NCBI GenBank assembly: GCA_022385755.1
Contig: MU278353.1
Location: 161,489-225,488, forward strand
DNA length: 64,000 nucleotides
Source of the DNA: Trametopsis cervina
Lineage: Eukaryota > Basidiomycota > Agaricomycetes > Polyporales > Irpicaceae
Direction: 5' to 3'
Shown: piece after piece, positions 35,222 to 46,660 of the stretch
Layout: every line of letters begins with the position of its first letter
How positions within the stretch are numbered: position 1 is the stretch's first letter
Made by a program: the position numbers and the translations under genes
Notes under the pieces: model-generated
Seen by the model: only the letters and a program-made list of their open reading frames with translations
What the model was told of the DNA's origin: nothing
The model's database searches: none

Positions 35222-37006
35222 ATGATTTCGCCACGCAGCAGCAATTACGAAAGACTAGAAGGCGGACACGGCCCTACACGAAACGGTGGTATGCGCAGGT
35301 TCGGGTGGAAGAAGTTTGCAGTCGGTGCTGTGGTCATTATCGGCTTGGTATGGGTATTCGGACCTCGGAAGGAGGATATCATCCCGGAAAAGTATATGCC
35401 TTGTGAGTTTCCTGTCTCTCGAGCGTCGATGTATTATATTGATCCGTCTTGCAGCTATCCCAAAGATACAACTACCACCGTTCGGACACTTCGAGGATGA
35501 TGACCTTGCATCTGTTCCTGCCCTACCAAAGCCAACAACTCCCACTATCGACGCTCCGCACGACATAGAGGACCAAATACACCGTCCTCCTGTAGACGTG
35601 CGACCGATTTCACCTGCAACAGATCCAGACCCGACCAAGACAGTGTACTGCGACAAGCCATTCGAGGCCAACAGTCCTCTTGTGCAGTACGCATTAATGA
35701 TCGACGCAGGGTCCACAGGCTCTCGTATACATATATACAAGTTCAACAACTGCGGAGGTTCCCCGGAGTACGAGTACGAGGTATTCAAGCAGATCAACCC
35801 TGGACTTTCAGCCTTCCCCGAGAAGCCACTGGATGCTGCTCAAAGCTTGGATGTCCTCCTTGATGAGGCGCTTAAGGTTGTCCCTGCCTCATTGCAGAAG
35901 TGCACGCCAGTCGCCGTGAAGGCTACCGCTGGCCTTCGATTACTGGGCCCGGAGAAGAGCGAGAAGATCTTGGACGCCGTTAAACACCGCCTACAAGAGA
36001 AGTACCCGTTCAGTTTGCCGGATAAAGATGGCATTGTCATCATGGACGGCAGCGACGAGGGCGTTTACGCTTGGATTACAGCCAATTACCTCATGAACAC
36101 CATTCGTGCCGAGACTCCTGCCAACACACCCACCTACGCCGTTCTTGACTTGGGTGGGGGCTCGACCCAGATTGTGTTTAAACCTGTCTTCGACTCCAAC
36201 AAGCCAGAAAGCACTCTAGAGGAGGGAGAACACAAGTACGATCTCACTTTTGGTGGCAAGACGCATGTGCTCTATCAGCACTCGTATCTGGGCTACGGTC
36301 TTATGAGTGCAAGAAACAGCGTCCACCGCGTTGTAGACTTCATGAGTTCGTTCCAGAAGGCTTCCAAGGACGGCAGCGTGGCCAACCCATGTCTTGCAAA
36401 AGGCACAACGAGGGCTGTCGAAATTGTTGACGCCGCCAAAGGCGCAAAGAAGGTCACTATGACGGGCTCGGACGTCGGCTCGTTCGATGCTTGCAACAGG
36501 GTCATTGAGCTTGTTATGGCTAAAGATGCGTACGTGACGTTATCATTGTCTGGTTCTAATAGCCGTCCTCACCTATCCATAGTATCTGCGAATTGAAACC
36601 CTGCTCCTTCAACGGTGTTTACCAGCCATCCCTTCTAGACACTTTCCCGCGAGGCAAGGTCCTTCTATTGTCTTACTTCTACGACCGTTTGCAGCCCCTT
36701 CTTCCCTCTTCATCGACAACTCCCATAACCGTGTCAAAGGTTGCTGCTCTAGCAAAGCAACTCTGTGAAGGGAAACCTGCATGGCAAAAAGAATGGGGCA
36801 AAGACAAGGATTTGATGGCTGAGCTAGAGGATCGTCCCGAATGGTGCCTCGACATGACGTTTATGCATGCTCTGCTCCGGCTTGGATATGAATTTGGTTC
36901 CGACAGGGAAGTTGAGATTGGCAAGCAGATCGAAGGAACGGAACTGGGATGGTGTTTGGGGGCTACCATTGCGATGGTTGGTGGCGACCTCAAGTGCAGA
37001 GTTTAG
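35222..37006 (+). CDS. GDA1: Golgi guanosine diphosphatase / apyrase (GDA1 family)
   Basis: Type II membrane enzyme of the GDA1/CD39 family that hydrolyses GDP (and UDP) in the Golgi lumen, allowing GDP-mannose import for protein glycosylation. Three phase-consistent exons (35222-35402, 35455-36529, 36583-37006) give 559 residues. A short cytosolic start is followed by one membrane anchor (FAVGAVVIIGLVWVFG, about residues 32-47) and a Pro/Asp-rich stem. The apyrase conserved regions follow: DAGSTGSRIH, ATAGLR, GSDEGVYAWITANYL and LDLGGGSTQIVF, then HSYLGYGL, and near the end ELGWCLGATIAM. The domain is complete. The single N-terminal anchor without a C-terminal one favours Gda1 over Ynd1. Confidence 0.95.
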
Positions 37007-39158
37007 ATAGTAGACGTTTTCGCCTGCGGCTTGAAGACATGTATTGGATAATGGTGTATTTGGCTAATATTGTACATACATTCTAATCGTTATCTGACCA
37101 CCGGATGGAGTACTCTTTGTGAATATGCCTAAGGAGGTTATTCTCTTTCGCAGCTGGTAACCCGAGGCAGGCACTTGTGTGATATTATGTCAAATTGCAC
37201 ATCCGTTTTCTATCATCGTACGCTGACCTGCTGTATCGCATTGTCCTCAGGCGGTTATGTGACCATATCACGTGCACGTGACATATCGCGGCTAGGTGAC
37301 TGTCGAAGGCACTGCCTCAGGTTGCGGCGAGCAATCACGACCGCAGCACAGGTATAGCATTGTTCTCTTTAAACAACGCTTCCAGGATCCCGTACTCAAG
37401 GACCGTCTGGCCTTGAACACCCCTAAAAGCGGCACTGCAAGTACCTCGGTAAGTTCTGGCTCAACAGAATCCGGTTCTGTGTACATCAGACATATTCGCA
37501 CTGTTTGCGCGTATGGCATAATGCCTACGACGCCAACGTAATCCTTTTTTTTTTTTCAGCTCGTATGGATTGTCGCTGGTTTGCGTTTGATTGCGAACAG
37601 ATCGCGCTTTTTAGGATTTTGCTACACGCATGCACTCAGTGTCGTACACTTGGGCCGAAAGCACATCGCAGAAGCCGCTACAAGAGGCCGCGGGGCAGCT
37701 GCTGGCTACACAAGTCCGCGTTGTAGACAGCAAGATCTCATATCGCCCAATCTCAATCGTTGGTTCAGCGAAATGAAAGCAACCGACCGATTGACCCACA
37801 CGTTACCAACGCCAGCATTCCCCTAGTAATTCTCCCGAGTGCACATCGTTGCTTCGTCTCAACTCGTACCGAAAGATTTTCGGTGGATACGTATTATACA
37901 GGTACGCCGTCTGGGTCTCTTCGTCGGTCCTTGCTGGCTATCGATCAGCGTTGTCCGAGAAAGAGATGCACCGCGGCCCTTTCCTTCCGTTCTTCCCAAC
38001 TTGAACGCTTGAAATGTCGCATGGCCTCATTTATACCTCCGATGAGCCATATCAAAGCTGGCTCCAACCTCGCACATGAGGACAAAGGCGTGGCTCAGAC
38101 ATCAAACACGAGAACACCCTCGAGGCCGAGCGTGTGCGGAGGTTGCCCTTTGCAGACCGGCTAACATGGCACCCCTCGCCATTCCAGCCCCGCTATTGGG
38201 CAACGAGGGAGGCCTGGCCAACCTCTGGAACACATTGACTCTGAATCGCACCCCGACATTCGTACCAGCTGACAGGTGTGTATCTGCACGTTTCACCACG
38301 ACCCACGCTTCAACTCACTAGCCAGGTTCCGGAAGTGACGGCTCGAAGGAGCTTGTTATTGCTATCTGTTAGTCCGTCTCGTTGGCTTATTATTTGAGAA
38401 GCAGCTATACCTATCAGGAAGGCCCGACGAATGACCGCATACATACGCCATCGGTATCAGCGTCCGTCGCCACAGTAGCGTTCAGGACGTTTACGTGTAC
38501 GTATCCTCTAGCACTGCGTCATTCAGTCTGACCTTTTGCGGCCTCGCTGCTCAGGTTGGATCAGGATATCAAATGTCACCGAACAGCCTCATGTACTGAT
38601 GTCGGCCGTGCAGACCTCTCAATAACGTTATCGAACCGTCGAGAAGTACATATCGACGATCGTGCGGAGAAGCTGCTTCTGGAAGCAATAGTATCCAAGT
38701 GCAAGGTAAGAGGTCTATACAATACAAAGCGAGCTCACGCGACTAGGCTGACATGTAGCTGGCAGTAGTACAACAGAGCAGGTTCGAGGTACAATGAGGG
38801 GTGTGTTGCAAACGTGAACGACGAAGCAAGTGCAATACGATAGCGAAGCGACAGATAGTGATGCGTGGGTAAGCGCGTGAGTGAGGTGGGGGTGGATAAG
38901 TGAAGATATCAACGAATTGTCCTGCAAGGTGATAGGGTATCACAGAAAAGCTGGAAATGAGGGCCTAAAGTTGACGAAGTAGCGGGGGAGACGCATTACG
39001 AGGGCGAGCGTATCGCTCGGCATAGCCGGATTGTATGTATGGGATTAGGATCCAGTCCTGAAGACGCTCGAGGTAAGCTTCGATGAACGTGCGCAATGCT
39101 TGGACAATGACTAACCAGTAGGGTGTATCGTCCATCAAGGCCTTGGGGCGAACGTCAA
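37007..39158. other. 2.1-kb region without a firmly supported gene
   Basis: It contains a T-tract at about 37,543-37,554, several short open frames and one possible small two-exon frame listed separately. No domain was recognised. The right end is the 3' side of the DUF6699-type gene. Confidence 0.4.
38166..38338 (+). CDS. Possible two-exon microprotein, unknown
   Basis: ATG at 38,166 opens a frame reading MAPLAIPAPLLGNEGGLANL and onward to a GTGTGT donor at 38,276. Joining to an acceptor at 38,325 adds four residues and a stop, about 41 residues in all. Composition is protein-like and the intron has normal length. No homologue was recognised and chance cannot be excluded. Confidence 0.22.
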
Positions 39159-40363
39159 TCAATGCGATTTCGGCAAACCCAAGTGCAACCACCAGTAATC
39201 TCCTCCGTCCGGCGGGCGAGTTAATCCCATGAAGATTCGCTGGCCTTTCAATAAGTCGACGCGCAGAAAGCCCTCTCTAAGAGCGACGTTCTTCTGCAAC
39301 GGGATGTCCCGACACCTCTTCTGAAACGCCTCCTCCACCTTCGACCTATCTTGCGCTTTGATGTGCTTTTGCTGCTCTTGCGACGTCAGCCTCAGTGTGA
39401 GGCTGCGATGAATAGCCTCGAATACGTCGCGGCATTTCACGCCTTCGTCGTTTTGCACAATGATGTCCCAGTGTGGCAGCTGGCTGCATCGGATGGTCAT
39501 CTCGGTCAAGCCCGCTTGCATCTGGGAAGCCCACTTGTCCGTATCCGAGGGAGGAATTGCAAGAGGGGGCATCTGTGCGTGGTCCCGAATAAGATCTGGA
39601 GAAACTGCGACGTCAAAGTACAGTTTCTTCTTGCAGCGGGATTCGTCATATGGCAGGAGCTGCCAATGAAGTTCGGTGGTCTCTGAGCGGACTGACGTCT
39701 GCGGTGCTGCAATAGTTGAACTGTTAGTGAGTGCACCACTCCGTTCCCTCTGAACATACTTGGCTTTAGGATACCCTTGAGCGGACGTTTCTCGAACTCC
39801 ACGGCCGGCGCCTCCTGGTGCGAATATCGCGAGGACGAGCGACGTGGGGGTTGGGGCTGTGGGGTCGCCATCCGTAGCTTCTTCTTCAATTCCTCGGGCG
39901 ACTCGGTATCGCGATGGTACTGGTGTCGGGAACTCGATGCCCTCGGTATCGGGGAGTGAGTCGACATGGTGCGGGCCCTTTCCTTCAAGACATGAGGATC
40001 GGGGGTTGGTGAACACGAGGCCCAATCGTGGTCAAGCAGCGTGCGCTGATTCTGCCACTTTGGGGTCGGCGCGTAAAGTTCTGGCGATGGAGTCGTATGG
40101 GCGGGGGTCGTCGAGCGTACCAGATATTGGGGGGTAGCGCCGCGAGATATGACTGAGCCAGTGCGTCTCCGTGGAGTTGGGGCAAGAGGAGAGGAAGATG
40201 TGGGATGGCGATCCACTAGCAAGACGTCCTCGTCCGGCAGGCCGAGTGGAGAGCGGGAAATGACAGGTGAGTCGATCTCAGGTAGCGGGATCCTACCCAT
40301 CTTCGGTGCCGTGGGTGTGGAGGGAAGATCCACACTCCTCTTAATTCTCTTCAAAAAGTCCAT
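39159..40363 (-). CDS. DUF6699-type fungal protein with disordered N-terminus
   Basis: Two exons joined at a GTATGT donor (just after GILKP) with an acceptor about 60 bases further give roughly 380 residues. The N-terminal half is Ser/Pro/Thr/Arg-rich and probably disordered, starting MDFLKRIKRSVDLP. The C-terminal half has the pattern of DUF6699, a family of unknown function common in Agaricomycetes: LHWQLLPY, YFDVAVSP, a middle block with VKCRDVFEAIHRSL, AFQKRCRD, and the ending FLRVDLLKGQRIFMGLTRP with a Trp-rich tail (YWWLHLGL). No catalytic motif is visible. Confidence 0.72.
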
Positions 40364-40724
40364 GCCTTGCGAGCCTTAAGGTGCGTAGTCGTAATCGTGA
40401 TCGTTAGGGGACGTGAGATGAGCAGGCGAGGGACGGTGACACGGCTCTTGTATGAAATCGTTAGACGGCTAAACTGGTGTATATAGGGAAAAGAAGCACT
40501 CACAAAGCTGACAGTGGCAGTATACCGGACAGCCTGGTCCTAGTGGTCGCCAATTCCTGGTGAACACCCACTGTTCAGGAGGCTCTCAGTCAGGAGCTCC
40601 CAGAGCAGATATAGACCGGAGGGCCCTAAGCCAGCCTTTAGACGCAAGGGGGAAAGGGCGAGGGATGCGTATCATCTTTTGACCTCGCCTTATACACGAG
40701 GCACCTCATCGCACATGGCATGGC

Positions 40725-41234
40725 TCAGACCTGCCACATTTCCCCGCGGCCGGTTTTCGCCCCGGAGAACGTGGCTGTGTGTGTCGTTATTTGTAGATGT
40801 AGGCGTCCCCATGCATTGTTTTCCCGCTTTGTAAGAGCTCGGAAACTGATGCTGTGGTTGTACTCGCAATGCACTGCTTTCCAGGGCACTTTTTGGTATT
40901 TTGTTTTCGTGCTCGCAGCGCTGTGTCTTCTAGAAGCTGGAAAGGCGTGCATAGACCAGAGATACGCGCCGGCTGGCATGAGGCTGCCGATTGAGGCGCG
41001 GCCATCACACCCTACATTTACCTCGTTCTCGCTGACCTTGAGCCACAGACTGAACGAATCCACGCCCCCAGATTTCTCTCTTACGAAGATTCTCAGCGTC
41101 TCAGCTTGTGAAATGGAGAAGGCAGCAATGTCCCAACCTTCGGGTTCTAGACTCAAGACCCTGTTGATCACATCCACACACTCGAACGGAGTTGCCGTTC
41201 TGGTCTTTCTCGCCTTGTGCGCACACAATGTCAT
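40725..41234 (-). CDS. Possible hypothetical protein (169 residues)
   Basis: A single open frame with protein-like composition (for example VINRVLSLEPEGWDIAAFSI and SFSLWLKVSENEVNV). It lies upstream of the DUF6699-type gene on the same strand. The plus strand is also open across almost the same interval (40,720-41,238), so one of the two must be a shadow. The minus-strand frame looks more protein-like to me, but no family was recognised and no introns are apparent. Confidence 0.3.
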   Translation of the reverse strand: MTLCAHKARKTRTATPFECVDVINRVLSLEPEGWDIAAFSISQAETLRIFVREKSGGVDSFSLWLKVSENEVNVGCDGRASIGSLMPAGAYLWSMHAFPASRRHSAASTKTKYQKVPWKAVHCEYNHSISFRALTKRENNAWGRLHLQITTHTATFSGAKTGRGEMWQV

Positions 41235-41409
41235 ATAATAATGTTTCTCATTCTACCGGGTGAGCTTGCAGGCAATAAACTAGCGCCTTATTCATGTCAT
41301 TAGATCTTCTAGGATCCTAGGATTTGTGATCAGATCGTAGATTAAGGACCTACTTCATAACGCCAGAGACCCACGAGATTGGCCTCTCAGGCCCTCACAC
41401 TAATCCAAC

Positions 41410-42051
41410 ATGCCCAAGGCTCAGAAGAGACCGACTCACCGCCGTACAAAATCCCAAGTTATCATCCCCCGCCGTATGTCGGATGATGAAAGGCGGGAGA
41501 AGGATCGACGGCAGCGATACAAGGCGGGGGCGATTGACTGTTGGCTCTGTATCAACGCTTCCGACACGTATGACTCGAGCACCATTCTGGAGGAAGAAGT
41601 CCTTTGTTCGGTACAACTGGAATATGTCCCCGTGAGTCTTGTATCCTGATTGAGGTTCGCCGCGAGCATACTCACCTGATGCAAGACGCTTGGTGATGAC
41701 GGCGGGTTTATCGATCCGGACACCTACACATTGTATTTGACGATCGCCACACCGCGACCATCCTCTGAAACGGAAAGTTTGGGAGCTCTCCAAGTACACC
41801 CCAGAGTCGTTCTAGAGACATATCGAGGGTGGAAAGAGAATATAGATGCACCGGATTGGACTAGACGGAAGCCTGGCCGCGAGCTCGTCTTCCGTCAGTC
41901 TAGGAAAGATCTCAGCCTGCTACTGTCCCGTGTGGCGTCGCAGAAGGTCGATGATAAAGTACGTCTTGAACCTTCTCACTCTTTGAATGTACGTCCTGAG
42001 TTGTGTTTGTCAGTCACTTATCAAGCGTTTGAACGCAATGAGCCTGAAGTA
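41410..42051 (+). CDS. Hypothetical basic protein
   Basis: The first exon starts MPKAQKRPTHRRTKSQ and is rich in Arg/Lys. It ends at a GTGAGT donor near 41,633 and joins in frame to an acceptor near 41,688, continuing TLGDDGGFIDPDTYTLYLTI. Near 41,960 a GTACGT donor and a pyrimidine-rich acceptor (near 42,014) allow a last exon ending SLIKRLNAMSLK, stop at about 42,051; reading through instead would end at 42,162. Total about 180 residues. Two convincing introns with kept frame support a real gene. No family recognised. Confidence 0.5.
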
Positions 42052-42162
42052 AACGTGTCGCGCACCCTGGTTTACCAAGGTTATTACCCCAGTTTGTTTG
42101 GACTACGGCCTCCGTTCATGCGCTCCGTCGGTCAGTACGCTAGCGTCATGTTGTGTGAATAG

Positions 42163-43591
42163 ATCGTCTAGATTGTTGCACTGATAACTTGACATCCGAA
42201 ATATGCTATTGTTACATGCCGCACCCCACGCTGTCAAAATATAGTGGAGGGCATGCCTGGCGCAGCGCCCTGCCGTCAATCTCCCAAACGTGATATGAGT
42301 GCGTAAGAGCATACACTACACGTCCTCACGACCTACAGACATTGCCAGAGCCAGGTATGTCGGTGTCGGTGCTTCGCCTCCGCAGCAGCTGCATACACCG
42401 TCTAAAATAGAGCCATATGCCTACTTCGCTCAGCATATGCTGGACCTTCCTTGCATCAGAGTTCTTATCCCTCATTTCAAGTCAGAGAAGCAACTTACTT
42501 GACGGGAACAGAAAGGAATACTTGCGTCTGAAATGCGGGCGGTGCTGTAGTAGGCAGCTTTGTCGCTTGAGCTTGAGCGATACTGACCTAGAATTCCTGC
42601 GGAATTTCAGCCATGTAAGAGTGTCAGATAAGTGGAATGCACTGTGGCATTTGGCGTTCCTTCGAGCGGCATCAACCAGCGTTTCCGATCCCCAATTCCT
42701 GTTTCGAATCGCATAAACACGCCTTGTACATGGCCACAGGGAGCCTGCGACGGATGCTTGGTGCAGGTGATAATGCTAAAATATATAACGCAGCAACGTT
42801 TAGCGCACATGTCCTAGGATCGATGAGAATATTGTATTCACCCAGGGGAATCGCGGGAGGATATTGGACAGCGAAGCCCAGGTGCCATCGCCCTGTAACC
42901 CGAGATGCATGAGAGACGTAGCGCAGATACCGGACCTTAAGAGCGTGATGAAATGAATATTTAGTGGGATGCTTTGCCCGCCTTGCCTACATTACTGCGT
43001 GGGGCTTAACTCTCACCAGTAATTGCATATACACGAGAACGACGCGGTCGCCTGACTCAAAGGAAGACGAAATGAGGTGGGGGTCCGCCTCATGAATATA
43101 CATAGAGTTTGAGCCCTCCGCCGAGCCTGTTGCTCACATGAGAGTGAGGCCAGCGCTCAGTGATGACTATTTACCATTCCAACAATCCATGACATGGTAC
43201 AGCGGGTGATGTGGTCCGGTTGCGCAAAACGCCCACTCAGGATCTGAAAAGCTTTTTCATGGTCCGTCGTATATCTGGTTTTATCTGTATCAAGACTGCA
43301 GGTAAGTTGCTTCCATATTTCCGAGCGCCAGATATCAAGGTTCAGTTATGAACGTTGCAAACAGCATCTATGTGTCTGCAGAGATGGGAAATGCTTAGGT
43401 GCATTTTAAGGTGACATGTAAATAATCGTTATTGGCTATGGCGTGCAAAGGACGTACCCACTGCAATGCTTACGGCTCGGTCGGCAAAGTCTGTAGCAGA
43501 AGCTTTAGATAAAGTATTACATATTACATCATAGCAATCAAATGCCTCTATGAAACAACATACCAGGACCAGGCTACTGTCGAATCCTCAG
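42163..43591. other. Intergenic region, nothing recognised
   Basis: Only short open frames with no motif. No repeat or RNA gene is evident. Confidence 0.4.
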
Positions 43592-44140
43592 CTACGGCCT
43601 CACAAAGATCACATACATATTTCTATAAGATAGGAGATTTAATAGAGATAAATTTTTTATAGGTAGAAAGCTCACTTCTACGCCGTCTACGTGTTGAAAC
43701 TCCAATAGATCCACCGCCGAATGATCACTATCATAGCCGTTGTCCTGGAGTGATGTGCGGATGCAATCAACTGTATGAACAATGCGATTGTGGGGTGGAA
43801 GTTCGTCTTTGACTTCGTTGTTGGCGTCGGAATTCTTCGCAGACGGGTCGGTTGTAATTTGTCTTTCATTGCGAGTGTCAGCTATTAACATGCTGTGACA
43901 AGTGGGATGCTGCAAAAGCTGCGCCGTTATCACAGCTTCACATACCTCGACACCGGTGCCATTCTGGAACCTCAAGTCAAGTTCTTTGTGTGCTTGTGTG
44001 AATCGCGCAATAGATAGCCCAAAAGTTGTTTCATTACAGAAGGCTTTTGTTGTGAGGCTAGCATTTGAGAGGAAAACGCAATGAAGCGGATATCTGCAAC
44101 GACGAGGGCCATGATCAACAGAGCAAGTGATTAGACACAA
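43592..44140 (-). CDS. Possible hypothetical protein (182 residues)
   Basis: Single open frame with fairly protein-like, polar sequence in its second half (for example KNSDANNEVKDELPPHNR and DNGYDSDHSAVDLLEFQ). No domain recognised and no upstream exon could be fixed. It lies about 420 bases from the NOP56 start in divergent orientation. Confidence 0.28.
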   Translation of the reverse strand: MCLITCSVDHGPRRCRYPLHCVFLSNASLTTKAFCNETTFGLSIARFTQAHKELDLRFQNGTGVEVCEAVITAQLLQHPTCHSMLIADTRNERQITTDPSAKNSDANNEVKDELPPHNRIVHTVDCIRTSLQDNGYDSDHSAVDLLEFQHVDGVEVSFLPIKNLSLLNLLSYRNMYVIFVRP

Positions 44141-44560
44141 TTGTTGCCGCCGTCATGCTAGCCTTACTACTCTGTCATGTATGTATGCCAGTTTTGTCCA
44201 CCGAATTGTGCGTTCTTCACCAGCAAAAATTTGACTGCGGTGTGATAGCCGCACGCCCGCACGGCGAGCACGTAGACTTGCCAATTGACCTGGGGGTAGC
44301 GGACAGAGAGCTTTCAAAACGAGGTGTTCTGCACCCACAGTAGTTCAATTCATATAAATGCAGACAACCAAAGGATCACGAAAAACAACAAGTTATTGTG
44401 CTGAAGCATTGGACGGCGAAGTGTTGAACGAGCGAGACGAAACACGAAGACCGCTTGGTGTTCAGTCGGAGATTAAATACAAAGGGGTTTGCCATTTGCA
44501 CCGAACTCCAAAAAGTTTCTTGTAGCGCCCGACTTCTAGCAGAGACTCCCTCGGTACAAG

Positions 44561-46336
44561 ATGGTCACTCACATCCTCTTTGAGTCGGCCTCGGGCTACG
44601 CTATCTTCGAGGTCAAGCTGCAAGATGCCCTTGGTTCGTCTACAAAGGCTCTGCAGGGCTCCATCGAAGACCTGGCAAAGTTTGGCAAAATGGTCACCTT
44701 GTTGAGCTTTTCCCCATTCAAAAGCGCTGCTCACGCATTGGAAAACGCAAACGATGTTTCGGAAGGTCCGTCGCATTGTTTAATAGCCCTGGAACTTACG
44801 CTCAATTTGCTGTAGGTGTCTTGAATGAGCATCTGCAATCGCTGCTTGAGCTTAACTTGTCAAAACCGAATAAGAAGTCGAAAGTTACGCTCGGTGTCTG
44901 GGACGCCCCTCTGGCTTCAGCTATCAAGGCTGCCCTCGGCTTCCAATGCGACACAGACGAGACCACCAAGGACCTCATTCGCGGCGTTCGCCTGCATGCA
45001 CCAAAGCTGCTCAAGGGCCTACAGTCAGACGACCTCATCAAGGCACAACTCGGTCTCGGTCACTCGTACTCCCGCGCGAAGCTGAAGTTCAACGTGAACC
45101 GTATTGACAACATGATCATCCAGGCCATTGCCCTCCTTGACCAGCTGGACAAGGATGTTAACCTGTTCTCCATGCGCATCCGCGAATGGTACGGATATCA
45201 CTTCCCAGAACTCGTCAAGCTCGTCCCCGACAACTACCAATATGCTAAGACGGCGCAGTTTATCGGCGCTAAGGAGTCATTGACCGAGGAGAAGCTGCAT
45301 GACTTGGCCGCCCTTCTGGACGACGATATGACACGGGCACAGAACGTCTTGGATGCTGCGAAGGGTTCTATGGGCTCCGTGCTCTCCGAAATTGACATGC
45401 TCAATATTATGGCGTTCGCTACCCGTGTTGTCTCAATAGCAGAATACCGGAAGTCTCTCATGACCTACCTTGCGGAGAAGATGAACCTCGTTGCACCGAG
45501 TCTCACGGCATTGTTGGGGGAGCGAATCGGAGCGCGACTCATCAGTCATGCTGGTAGTTTGACAAATTTGAGCAAATATCCTGCGAGTACTGTACAAATT
45601 CTGGGGGCGGAGAAGGCACTGTTCAGGGCGTTGAAGACGAAAGGGAACACACCCAAGGTACGTCGTATGTAGTCCGTCGTTTACTTTACTGAGTAGCGTT
45701 GCGTCTTAGTATGGTCTCATCTACCACTCATCCTTCATTGGACGTGCGGGTCCTAAGCACAAGGGTCGTATCTCACGATTCCTAGCGAACAAATGCTCTA
45801 TTGCGTCAAGAATAGATTGCTACTCAGGTACGTAACATATTGCTTAGTATCTTTCCTTCGTGCGTACCTACCCCCTTCTAGATAAGCCAACTGCTGCCTT
45901 CGGCGAGGCTCTCCGACAACAAGTAGAAGAGCGCCTCAACTTCTTTGAGACGGGCGAGCCACCAGCCAAGAACGCGGATGCTATCCGCAAGGTGCTCGAC
46001 CAACTGGCTCTCGATGATGAAGAAGGTGACGAAGACGAGGAGAAGCCGGATAGCAACGCTGCACCTGCCCTCCCTCTCATCGAGCCTTCACCTTCACCGA
46101 AGAAGGATAAAAAGAAGAAGCGCAAGGCGGAGGATGATGAGGATGAGGATGAGGCACCGAAGAAGAAGGTAAAGCTGTCGAAAGAGGAGAAGAAAGCCTT
46201 GAAGAAGGAGGAGAAGAAGAAGCGCAAGGAGACAGGGGGTGCAGAGGAGGCAGAGGTCGTAGAGAAAAAGGAGAAAAAAGACAAGAAGGAAAAGAAGGAG
46301 AAAAAGGAGAAGAAAAAGAAGAGTGTCGAGTCATAG
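44561..46336 (+). CDS. NOP56: Nucleolar protein Nop56, box C/D snoRNP core
   Basis: Core protein of box C/D snoRNPs that guide rRNA 2'-O-methylation in the nucleolus, together with Nop58, fibrillarin and Snu13. Four phase-consistent exons (44561-44765, 44816-45657, 45710-45827, 45882-46336) give 539 residues. The NOP5NT region ([14 protein letters not shown]) is followed by the coiled-coil and Nop domain: [64 protein letters not shown], and the RNA-binding block [20 protein letters not shown] with [20 protein letters not shown]. The C-terminal tail is a long KKE/KKD-rich stretch typical of Nop56. The N-terminus and the [11 protein letters not shown] segment favour Nop56 over Nop58. It is convergent with the antiporter gene. 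Confidence 0.96.
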
Positions 46337-46660
46337 AGGACTATCAGCCTTCTTTCTTTTATTCTCGTCTTGCTATCTTACTCTCGGCGCGTTTGTATTA
46401 TTCTGCTTTGTTGTGTTCGTATTCCTTTCCCCCACAATTTTGTTGACCCCGCGTGAATCATTTATCCCCTGACACGGTGACTCCCGACCTCAACACGTTC
46501 AAGCACCAGGTAGCAGTGATTCCTACGAGTGTGATATGATGGAGATGTATTGAGAATAGTGTGGTGTACATGGGTATCTTGATGCTACATACACGGTCGT
46601 AAAGATGGTATCGGTAGTGAGCTATAGGTAAACTGCGATTGCAATGAACACAGCCGTGGA

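Noticed and set aside
45868..46334. Minus-strand Ser/Phe-rich frames over the end of NOP56
   Set aside because: They are the antisense of the Lys/Glu-rich NOP56 tail, a well-known shadow effect.
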